A stretch of DNA of 64,000 nt from positions 1,789,159 through 1,853,158 of the forward strand of contig NZ_KE384547.1 of NCBI RefSeq assembly GCF_000426625.1, written 5' to 3'. The stretch's first letter is position 1, and each line of letters begins with the position of its first letter. Position numbers and translations under genes: made by a program. The notes under the pieces were generated by a model that searched no databases, was not told where the DNA came from, and worked only from the letters and a program-made list of their open reading frames with translations. Positions 28,718 through 36,196 of this stretch are shown in pieces. Origin of the DNA: Psychrilyobacter atlanticus DSM 19335. GTDB taxonomy: Bacteria; Fusobacteriota; Fusobacteriia; Fusobacteriales; Fusobacteriaceae.

Positions 28718-29011
28718 TTATAACTCCTTATAGATAATTTCAAATGCTTTATCACCTTTTTTATATCCTGTTCTTGGATTATCAAATTTTTTCTCCAAGA
28801 TTTGTAAATTACTTATCTTTGAAAACTTTAGGAGCATCCAGTCATGATGTTTTTTAGAAGCGTGCTCTCCTTTTATCTGAAAACAACGTAATGTTTGATC
28901 CCCCTTAGTTGATATACCGCAGGCATGGGGCTCTACAACCCTGTCTAAAGTATCATAGGTCAATGATATCAATCTTTTCTCTTCTATAGCTTTTACTATT
29001 AAATTCTTCAT
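28718..29011 (-). CDS. Small WYL-like domain protein
   Basis: A 97-residue protein that begins VKAIEEKRLISLTYDTLDRVVEPHACGIS and ends with WMLLKFSKISNLQILE. This resembles the ligand-sensing WYL fold without a DNA-binding domain. Function unknown. AGGAGG lies before the ATG. There are no linked genes. Confidence 0.6.
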   Translation of the reverse strand: MKNLIVKAIEEKRLISLTYDTLDRVVEPHACGISTKGDQTLRCFQIKGEHASKKHHDWMLLKFSKISNLQILEKKFDNPRTGYKKGDKAFEIIYKEL

Positions 29012-29101
29012 CTTCCCTCCTATTTATATCTTTACCTTTAATAACATATTCCGTGTTCCCACTCCAAGTATACAACAAAATATTAGAAATCCCTTTCAAT
29101 A

Positions 29102-29132
29102 AAAAAAACAATGAATCCAAATGGATTCCCTG
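29102..29132 (-). terminator. Terminator of the sugar operon
   Basis: AACAGGGAATCC / GGATTCATTGTT on the minus strand with a T run. The 20 bases at 29113-29132 recur exactly in the terminator after valS (36140-36159). Confidence 0.75.
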
Positions 29133-29135
29133 TTC

Positions 29136-29816
29136 TTAGTCTTTGATATTTAATGCATTAATTAAGTGATTTATCAGTAATATTAAATGTAACTGCTGTT
29201 CCCTTTCAATTAAGTTTTTAAAATTTTGTTTATTCATATGAGTTAGTGAATACTTACTCGCTTTATCAATTGAAGAATTTTTATAAGTAATAGACATAAT
29301 GTTTACATCATTTTCTTTAACAATATCTATCAATCTCAACCCAAACTGATTCTCTCCCGAATTAGATATAATTATTAAATTATACCCTTTTAACTCATAG
29401 AATAACTCGATATCCATAACGAATGAAACATGATATCCCAATTTTAATAATTGTCTGAACAGATATTGGCCGCTAATAGAACTGGCTCCCCTTCCAAAAA
29501 CACATATAGGTTTATTTTTTTTTATCTCTCTTGAAATTTCTCTGATTTCAGAAATATTTCTAGTATTCAATTTATTATCGTTGTAACCTTGAGCATATTT
29601 TTGATTCAATTTTAATAAAATTTTCAACTCTCCAAACCCATCTACACCTATTTTTTTACAAAAACGATTGATGGTAGCAGTTGAACAGTAGCACTCCTGT
29701 GCCAACTCATGAGAGGTTAAAGAAGTTATATTATTGTTTGAAATATAATCAAAAATTATATTATCTTGCTCTGTAAACGCTTTTTTACTTATATTTTCTA
29801 ATATATTTTTCGCCAT
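29136..29816 (-). CDS. RpiR-family transcriptional regulator
   Basis: A 226-residue repressor/activator with an N-terminal HTH_6 domain (about 1-75, CYCSTATINRFCKKIG recognition helix) and a C-terminal SIS sugar-phosphate sensor (CVFGRGASSISGQYL near residue 100, LIIISNSGEN near 150). It follows the PTS gene and probably responds to the phosphorylated substrate of that operon. A terminator separates it from the PTS gene, and an inverted repeat at 29846-29875 lies in its promoter region, so it may be autoregulated. Confidence 0.85.
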   Translation of the reverse strand: MAKNILENISKKAFTEQDNIIFDYISNNNITSLTSHELAQECYCSTATINRFCKKIGVDGFGELKILLKLNQKYAQGYNDNKLNTRNISEIREISREIKKNKPICVFGRGASSISGQYLFRQLLKLGYHVSFVMDIELFYELKGYNLIIISNSGENQFGLRLIDIVKENDVNIMSITYKNSSIDKASKYSLTHMNKQNFKNLIEREQQLHLILLINHLINALNIKD

Positions 29817-29845
29817 ATATCTACTCCATAAAAATTATTTTATAA

Positions 29846-29875
29846 CTTATTTGGTAACATAATACACTAAATAAG
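29846..29875 (-). promoter_or_regulatory. Operator-like dyad before the RpiR gene
   Basis: Inverted repeat CTTATTTGGTAA / CACTAAATAAG (one mismatch in the inner part), 30-60 bases upstream of the start. Confidence 0.4.
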
Positions 29876-29877
29876 AA

Positions 29878-29911
29878 AAAATGGCTATAGTAAAATACTC
29901 ATAGCCATTTT
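29878..29911 (-). terminator. Terminator between PTS and RpiR genes
   Basis: AAAATGGCTAT / ATAGCCATTTT, with T run on the minus strand, directly after the PTS stop. Confidence 0.78.
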
Positions 29912-29915
29912 AAAA

Positions 29916-31520
29916 TTATATTTCCATTCCTAATTGTTCTCTAATCAATAATTTATAATCTTTTGCATCTCCACCATAGATCGATTGAATCTGCATTCCA
30001 GATTCTGTAACTCCCATGGCTGCAAGTTCTTCAGTAATAGTTTCTTTTTTTACAATACTCTTATCCTTAACATCTATACGTAATCTTGTTATACAGGCAT
30101 CTACATCAACAATATTGTCTTTTCCTCCGTGAACTTCAATCAATTTTAAAGCTCTTTCTTTCTTTTCATTACTTTTACTTCCACCTTTAGCTGAACTCTG
30201 TGCCTTTATCCCATATTTTTCTCTGGCATCTTTTTTAGATGCTAATCCTGTCATTTCTTCAGATCTTCCTGGTGTCTTATAATTAAATTTTAAAATCATA
30301 TATTTAAAGATAAAGAAATATAGTAAAAAGTATAACGGGCCAATCCATAAAACACCAAACCAACCTACACGAGATGAGTTTAATACATTATATAAAATAA
30401 AGTTAATCAGGCCTGCACCTTGTATACCAAAGGCTACTGTATTAGTTATATACATTACGAAAAATGCTGTTCCTGCTAAAAAAGCATGAATCAAATATAA
30501 AACTGGTGCAACAAATAAAAATGTAAATTCAAGTGGTTCAGTTATTCCTGTTAAAATTGACGCTATTGATGCCGCAATCAACACTGCTTTTGTTTTTGTT
30601 CTATGCTGTAAAAATGAAGTCTTATACATAGCAAAAGCTGCTCCTGTCAGTCCAAATATTTTAACTATAAACTGACCAGCGTAAAATTGAGTCATTCCCC
30701 TTGTAAACGGGGCCCCTGCATTTTCTAATACTCCTGCAAATACATTTACAAAACCATAATAAGTGGTTCCATTAATTGTAGCTGATCCACCTAATTCAGT
30801 AAATTTCATCATTGAGTTAAGAGCATGATGTAAACCAAATGGTATTAACAACCTCTCTATCATTCCATAGAAGAAAGCTCCAAAAGCTCCTAAAGATGTT
30901 AAAAATATAGATATTTGAGTTATCATTCCAGCTATACTTGGCCAAACTAATGCACATACAATTCCTGCTAAAATACTATATAACATAACTATTAAAGGTA
31001 CAAATCTAGGACCTTCAAAAAATGATAGTGCAGAGGGTAACTTTATATCAATAAAATGTTTTATTGAATAATATGCAAGGATTGAAATTATAATTCCTCC
31101 AAATACATTTACATCATACACTTGAATACCAAAAACTAATTTTTGCCCATGACTGGCTAAATCTTCAGATACTAACAACCCACGCCCTTTTAATACAAAG
31201 TTCATTACATTGATAAATACAAAGTAACCAAGACCAGCAGATAAACCGGCTGTTCCTTTTTCCCTTTTACTCAGTCCAACTGCTAAACCAATTGCAAATA
31301 TAATTGGTAAGTTTGAAAATACAGCTCCCCCTGTAACTTTAAATAACCCAAAAATAAATGCCATTATTGGTGTTCCTAAAAACGGCACTACCCTTACTAA
31401 TTCGTTCCCTGTAAAACCATTACCTATTCCTAAAATAATTCCTGCAAATGGTAGTATGGCAACTGGAACCAAAAACGCCCGGCCAAACTTCTCCAACTTT
31501 CCTATTATTATTTTTTTCAT
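29916..31520 (-). CDS. PTS EIICB permease, glucose/maltose family
   Basis: Imports and phosphorylates a sugar. An N-terminal EIIC membrane domain (about 1-430, ten or so helices, GLHHALN near 235 and the TGITEPLEF loop near 310) is followed by a linker and an EIIB domain (about 455-534) with the phospho-Cys in VDACITRLRIDV. There is no EIIA, so a shared EIIA-Glc protein is needed. Similarity is to MalX/PtsG. Neighbouring GH13 and phosphomutase genes suggest an alpha-linked glucoside. Confidence 0.88.
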   Translation of the reverse strand: MKKIIIGKLEKFGRAFLVPVAILPFAGIILGIGNGFTGNELVRVVPFLGTPIMAFIFGLFKVTGGAVFSNLPIIFAIGLAVGLSKREKGTAGLSAGLGYFVFINVMNFVLKGRGLLVSEDLASHGQKLVFGIQVYDVNVFGGIIISILAYYSIKHFIDIKLPSALSFFEGPRFVPLIVMLYSILAGIVCALVWPSIAGMITQISIFLTSLGAFGAFFYGMIERLLIPFGLHHALNSMMKFTELGGSATINGTTYYGFVNVFAGVLENAGAPFTRGMTQFYAGQFIVKIFGLTGAAFAMYKTSFLQHRTKTKAVLIAASIASILTGITEPLEFTFLFVAPVLYLIHAFLAGTAFFVMYITNTVAFGIQGAGLINFILYNVLNSSRVGWFGVLWIGPLYFLLYFFIFKYMILKFNYKTPGRSEEMTGLASKKDAREKYGIKAQSSAKGGSKSNEKKERALKLIEVHGGKDNIVDVDACITRLRIDVKDKSIVKKETITEELAAMGVTESGMQIQSIYGGDAKDYKLLIREQLGMEI

Positions 31521-31530
31521 CTTACCCCCT

Positions 31531-32919
31531 TTAAAATATTAACCTTGTAGTTTTTTTATTATTTAATTCATTGGTTGAATTTAAATTATATAATGAATTT
31601 TTTAACTCTCCTATTCCTATAGCTAAAATATTTGCTTTTAACAATGCATCTACCCCTGCCTGGCTATCCTCTATTCCAACAACTTCTTCTCTTTTCAATC
31701 CAATTTTTTCCATTGCATCCAAAAAGATATCCGGTTCTGGTTTTCCATTTTTAACTACACTTGGATCCGCTATATAATCTATATATCCCAATAAATTCAG
31801 CTTTTTTAGTATATAAGGTGCATTTCTACTGGCTGAAGCAACAGCTATTTTCTTACCTCTCTTTTTTAAATTTATCATAAAGTCTTTTATCCCTGGCAGG
31901 ATCGAAGTTTCATCAACTTCCTCCAGATATTTTAAATATAATTCATTTTTTTCTAAAAGAATACTCTTAAATTCCTCTTCATTTAAAACAATATTTTTTA
32001 AAGCTAATATTTTTTCTAATGATTCTTCACGACTTACCCCTTTAAGGCTTTCATTAAACTCTTCATCCATCTCGATTCCAAGATTTTTAGCAACATGCTT
32101 CCATGCAAAATAGTGATATCTAGCAGTATCTGCTATAACTCCATCTAGATCAAATAAAATTCCTTTTATCTCTGCTAACTCCACCTCTATGGCTTCAAAT
32201 ACTTCTTTAATTTCAATTACACCTTGAGCTTTTAATTTCTCTTTTAGTTCAGGTAAAGCATTTGTCATAACATACCCTTGATCAGCCAGTAAAATCATCT
32301 CTTCATCATTTACGCTGTCTCCTATGGCTATCACACTATTTTCATTAAAGTGTTTTTTTATCGTCTCCCCCTTAGATATATCTTTTTTTACAATTTCTAA
32401 AGATTTATTATCTACACAGAAAAAGTTATATTTATTTTCACTTTTTTTTTCAATTATCTTTGTTATTTGAGATAATGGCATCTCATTAAATAATTGTCTT
32501 ACAACTATTTTTCTGATGTTAAAATTTTCCATCTTTTTAGTTACTATCATCTCAGTACCTAATATTTTGGGTATAAAATCATGCTCTTCCTGGGATGAAA
32601 ACACTCTATTTTTTCCATCTTGTGCCTCAAATTTTATACCATTATGTAATAATATATCCAAAACATCTTGATCTAAGTCTACTTTTATTATCTGATCATC
32701 TTTTTTTACAACCATTCCGTTCAATCCTATAGTCAGATTAGATTTCAGACTATGTTGTTTTTCTAAAAAGTCAATCTCAACTTCAGATCTACCACTGGCA
32801 ATCCCAAATTTATTTCCTGAATTTTGTAATTTTTTCAATGCTTCAACATCATCTTTTGTAAAATTATAGTTTGGTTTTTTTAGCAGTGTACCATCTAAAT
32901 CAATATAAAATATCTTCAT
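31531..32919 (-). CDS. Fused HAD phosphatase / beta-phosphoglucomutase
   Basis: A 462-residue protein with two HAD modules in tandem. Residues ~1-228 are a Cof-type phosphatase (YIDLDGTLLK, GIASGRSE, VIAIGDSVNDEEM). Residues ~235-440 resemble beta-phosphoglucomutase (LFDLDGVIADTARYHYFAWK, KGVSREESLE, VASASRNAPYILKKL, GIEDSQAGVDA). The second half would turn beta-glucose-1-phosphate into glucose-6-phosphate. The N-terminal substrate is unknown. Its start overlaps the GH13 gene by 4 bases. Confidence 0.85.
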   Translation of the reverse strand: MKIFYIDLDGTLLKKPNYNFTKDDVEALKKLQNSGNKFGIASGRSEVEIDFLEKQHSLKSNLTIGLNGMVVKKDDQIIKVDLDQDVLDILLHNGIKFEAQDGKNRVFSSQEEHDFIPKILGTEMIVTKKMENFNIRKIVVRQLFNEMPLSQITKIIEKKSENKYNFFCVDNKSLEIVKKDISKGETIKKHFNENSVIAIGDSVNDEEMILLADQGYVMTNALPELKEKLKAQGVIEIKEVFEAIEVELAEIKGILFDLDGVIADTARYHYFAWKHVAKNLGIEMDEEFNESLKGVSREESLEKILALKNIVLNEEEFKSILLEKNELYLKYLEEVDETSILPGIKDFMINLKKRGKKIAVASASRNAPYILKKLNLLGYIDYIADPSVVKNGKPEPDIFLDAMEKIGLKREEVVGIEDSQAGVDALLKANILAIGIGELKNSLYNLNSTNELNNKKTTRLIF

Positions 32920-34391
32920 AAATTCCCCTCTATTATTGCTTCATAAGAAGCTATATTCTCGCCATCGTTATTTTTTGTTCTCAATAAAATATTAGTTAAA
33001 TCAATTTTTTTATTTTTGTTCGAATTATTAAATGTAACTTTAATATATTTATCATTCTTTTTAATTGTATATATAATCATGTCTTTACAAGTTTCATACT
33101 CTAATTTTCCAAAGCTGATAACATCATTATATTCTTTCCTTATCTCTATACAACTTTTATAAAATTTACTTACTTGCAAATTATTTTCCCAATCAATCAA
33201 TTGTCTTGCATTGTCCCGTGACCAGGCTCTAATATCACTAAAAACTTTATTTTTATTTTCAGCCTGTGACCTTAAGTTATATATATTTTGCGATCGAACA
33301 TCCTTGTATTTTTCAATTGAATTAAAGTTACAATTCAGTGTCCCGCATTCATCACCATTATATATTATAGGTGTTCCCCTACCTATTAAAGTAAATACTC
33401 CTATGATCTTGCCAGTATTTTCTCCATCATCATCTAACATATACCTCGATGCAGCCCTTGGCAGATCATGGGATCCCCAAAATAAAGTCGGCCAATATTC
33501 TTGATTTTGCTGCCACTGTAAATAAACCTTTATTATTTCTTCAAAATTACTCTTTAAAGTCCTGTAGTTTTTTCCCCTTCCCATATGGTTATTGGCAAAT
33601 TCTAAAACTAAATCTAAATTTTCTTGATATTTCTCTCCTAATTTAAAATCTATCCCCTCAGCCTGTCCAATTAAAATAATATTTCTACGATATTTTTTAG
33701 AGAAATATTCCCTCATCTCTTTTATATATTCAAAGGTATCTGGCATATTTTGATAATAAATTTCTGCATGATCTGTATCCTTATCTAAATTAACCTTTGA
33801 AAGTTTATTTACAACGTCTAGCCTAAATCCATCTATCCCTATATCCAGCCAATGACCCATAGCAGAATATATTTCTTTTCTAACACCTTCATTCTGCCAA
33901 TTTAAATCCGGCTGTTCTTTAGAATATAAATGCAGGTAATACTGCTTTCTTTTCTTTGAATACTCCCATACTGATCCAGTATTTTTTTTACTGATCCAAT
34001 TGTTTGGCTCTTTTCCATCTCTAGGGTCTCTCCAAATATAAAAATCTTTATAAAATAAATCTTTATTTTCTGATTTAATAAACCATTCATGTAAATTACT
34101 AGTATGATTTGGAACAAAATCTAAAATTATTTTGATATTTAAACTATGAGCTTTTTCTATAAGTACTTTTAAAATTTCTTCATCTCCATGAATAGGATCA
34201 ATTTTATAGTAGTTTGATACATCATAACCACTATCTTTTTGAGGCGATTTAAATATGGGAGTTATCCAGATAGTATTTATTCCTAATTCAGATAAATATG
34301 GTAATCTATTAATAACATCTATTAATTTCCCTTCTTTTTTCTCTGAAATACACTTAGGAAATATTTCATATATTATTAAATCTTTATTCAT
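32916..34391 (-). CDS. GH13 alpha-glucosidase / phospho-glucosidase
   Basis: A 491-residue alpha-amylase-family hydrolase. It has DFVPNHTS near residue 101, the nucleophile in GFRLDVVNKL near 195, the acid in LIGQAEG near 245, and WGSHDLPRAASR near 308. It is close to oligo-1,6-glucosidase/trehalose-6-phosphate hydrolase types but shorter than treC at 41.8 kb. It overlaps its upstream neighbour by 8 bases. With the PTS it probably cleaves the imported 6-phospho-disaccharide. Confidence 0.85.
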   Translation of the reverse strand: MNKDLIIYEIFPKCISEKKEGKLIDVINRLPYLSELGINTIWITPIFKSPQKDSGYDVSNYYKIDPIHGDEEILKVLIEKAHSLNIKIILDFVPNHTSNLHEWFIKSENKDLFYKDFYIWRDPRDGKEPNNWISKKNTGSVWEYSKKRKQYYLHLYSKEQPDLNWQNEGVRKEIYSAMGHWLDIGIDGFRLDVVNKLSKVNLDKDTDHAEIYYQNMPDTFEYIKEMREYFSKKYRRNIILIGQAEGIDFKLGEKYQENLDLVLEFANNHMGRGKNYRTLKSNFEEIIKVYLQWQQNQEYWPTLFWGSHDLPRAASRYMLDDDGENTGKIIGVFTLIGRGTPIIYNGDECGTLNCNFNSIEKYKDVRSQNIYNLRSQAENKNKVFSDIRAWSRDNARQLIDWENNLQVSKFYKSCIEIRKEYNDVISFGKLEYETCKDMIIYTIKKNDKYIKVTFNNSNKNKKIDLTNILLRTKNNDGENIASYEAIIEGNL

Positions 34392-36012
34392 AACCCCTCC
34401 TTAATCCAAAAGGGTCTACCCCTCTAAAAGTATCCTCTCCTTTAATCTTCTTCATAATACAATCTATAGTTCCTTTTGTATCGTTGTATCCATTAATAAC
34501 TGTCTTAATCATAGGTGCATCATAGTCATGAAACGGATTAGATAAAGATATCAACATCGTATTCACTTCATTTATAAACCATGGAGCATCTACCCCATTA
34601 AAAGCATTGTATTCCATTTTAATAGATGTTCTATTTGAAAGAACCTTTACATTAACTAAATAGATAACCAAATCATATTTTTCCTTGAATTTTTTAACAG
34701 ATAATTTTAAATCTTCCATCTCATTACAGCCCGTTCCTCTATATTTTTTTACACTCACATCTACATTCTCTTTTTTTAATAGATCTATAAAATATTCTAC
34801 CTCTATATCTTTTTTGTTCTTTGTTCTTGTTATAGGAATTAATAAAATTTTCTTACCTGTAAATTTAATAGGCAATAATTTTTGAGAATCTTTTAATAGG
34901 GTAATAGAATTACCAATAATATTATTAAATACTTCACTCCCCTCTTCCTTTAACTCCTTACTAATAGAATTTTCTTTTATTTTTCCTTCTAAAATATCAT
35001 ATTTTATTTTTAAACTTAGGATTTTCTTTACTTTCTCATCTATCTCTTTAAGTAATATTTTTCCTTCATCATAACCTTCTTTAATATACTCAAAATCTTC
35101 ATTTCCATCACGGGAAAATAAAATCATGTCCACACCTGAATTTAAAGATCTTATAATTGCTTCTTTACGGGAATGGTAACTGGTATAACCAGCCATCAAT
35201 GTGGAATCAGTCATGATCAACCCATCATAACCCAACTCCTCCTTTAAAAGTTTTTTTATAATATATTTTGATGTCGATGCAGGATGATATGATTCTTTTT
35301 CATTAAATTTAGAAACATATTTTGGCAGTGAAATATGACCTACCATAATAACTTCTGCTCCTAGGTCAATAAATTTACTATATACTTTTCCATAGGTCGA
35401 TTTCCATTTTTCATAGTCTAAATCATTTACAGCTGTCAATAGATGCTGATCGGTATCGGAAACTCCGTCTCCAGGAAAGTGCTTAATTACAGGAATAACA
35501 TCATTATCTAAAAATCCATTAAACTCATGTTCTCCATATTCAATAATTTTTTCTACACTATCTCCAAAACTTCTTGTATTCACCATAGGATTATTCATAT
35601 TCATATTTATATCCACAATGGGAGAAAATGTCATATTTGCTCCTGCTAATTTACCGAATTCTCCGGAGATTTTTCCCAAATCATAAGCACTTTTTACCTC
35701 ATCGCTTGCTACAACTTGTAGTGGTGTAACTCCATCAATACCGTCCAATATCATTCCCTTAGGACCACTTTCTAGATTAGCTGATATAAAAGATTGAATT
35801 TTAAATCTTGAATTATTCTTTCTTATTAGCTTTCCTAAATCACCTTCTGATAAAGGCCTAAACATTACCCCTCCAGGGGTAAATGAAAAATTTTCTTCAC
35901 CTTCCTGCTTTAAAAATAAAAGCTGCCCAATCTTGTCCTCTATAGACATTGACTTAATAATATTTATTATTTTTATATTTTCTTTTTCTGAAATTTTAAA
36001 GTATTTCTTCAT
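34384..36012 (-). CDS. GH3 glycoside hydrolase, cytoplasmic
   Basis: A 542-residue family 3 enzyme without a signal peptide. It has KIGQLLF, VIKHFPGDGVSDTDQH near residue 178 (NagZ-type loop, with Asp where NagZ has His after PG), and LIMTDSTLMAGYTSYHSRKE near 263 with the nucleophile Asp. The C-terminal half (about 350-540) is a poorly conserved alpha/beta domain. It opens the sugar operon. The substrate could be a beta-glucoside or an N-acetylhexosaminide. GAGGTGG lies before the ATG. Confidence 0.78.
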   Translation of the reverse strand: MKKYFKISEKENIKIINIIKSMSIEDKIGQLLFLKQEGEENFSFTPGGVMFRPLSEGDLGKLIRKNNSRFKIQSFISANLESGPKGMILDGIDGVTPLQVVASDEVKSAYDLGKISGEFGKLAGANMTFSPIVDINMNMNNPMVNTRSFGDSVEKIIEYGEHEFNGFLDNDVIPVIKHFPGDGVSDTDQHLLTAVNDLDYEKWKSTYGKVYSKFIDLGAEVIMVGHISLPKYVSKFNEKESYHPASTSKYIIKKLLKEELGYDGLIMTDSTLMAGYTSYHSRKEAIIRSLNSGVDMILFSRDGNEDFEYIKEGYDEGKILLKEIDEKVKKILSLKIKYDILEGKIKENSISKELKEEGSEVFNNIIGNSITLLKDSQKLLPIKFTGKKILLIPITRTKNKKDIEVEYFIDLLKKENVDVSVKKYRGTGCNEMEDLKLSVKKFKEKYDLVIYLVNVKVLSNRTSIKMEYNAFNGVDAPWFINEVNTMLISLSNPFHDYDAPMIKTVINGYNDTKGTIDCIMKKIKGEDTFRGVDPFGLRRGYE

Positions 36013-36032
36013 AACTCCACCTCGTTAAAATT

Positions 36033-36038
36033 ATTATA
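36033..36038 (-). promoter_or_regulatory. Sugar operon extended -10
   Basis: TGATATAAT on the minus strand, about 20 bases before the GH3 start; the -35 is poor, so activator help is possible. Confidence 0.5.
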
Positions 36039-36069
36039 TCAACAATAAAATGTACGTGCTTTCATTTTA

Positions 36070-36087
36070 AATGTATGGTCATACATT
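36070..36087. promoter_or_regulatory. Operator-like palindrome of the sugar operon
   Basis: AATGTATG-GT-CATACATT, perfect 8-base arms, about 32 bases upstream of the -10. A related half-site AATGTACGTG lies next to it. Likely regulator binding site. Confidence 0.6.
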
Positions 36088-36129
36088 CAGAAAAATATTC
36101 ATTTAAGAAAAATCTTTAATAATTTCATA

Positions 36130-36168
36130 AAAAAACAGGGAATCCAAATGGATTCCCTGAGTTTTTTT
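36130..36168. terminator. Terminator after valS
   Basis: ACAGGGAATCC / GGATTCCCTG with A/T runs both sides. The core 20 bases are identical to those at 29113-29132. Confidence 0.88.
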
Positions 36169-36179
36169 CTTATCTAGAT

Positions 36180-36194
36180 GCAACGTTAGGTTGC
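36180..36194 (+). repeat. Dispersed T-tailed hairpin, copy C
   Basis: GCAACGTTAGGTTGC followed by TTTTATTT on the plus strand, touching the valS stop. The stem is GCAAC/GTTGC. Confidence 0.5.
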
Positions 36195-36196
36195 TT

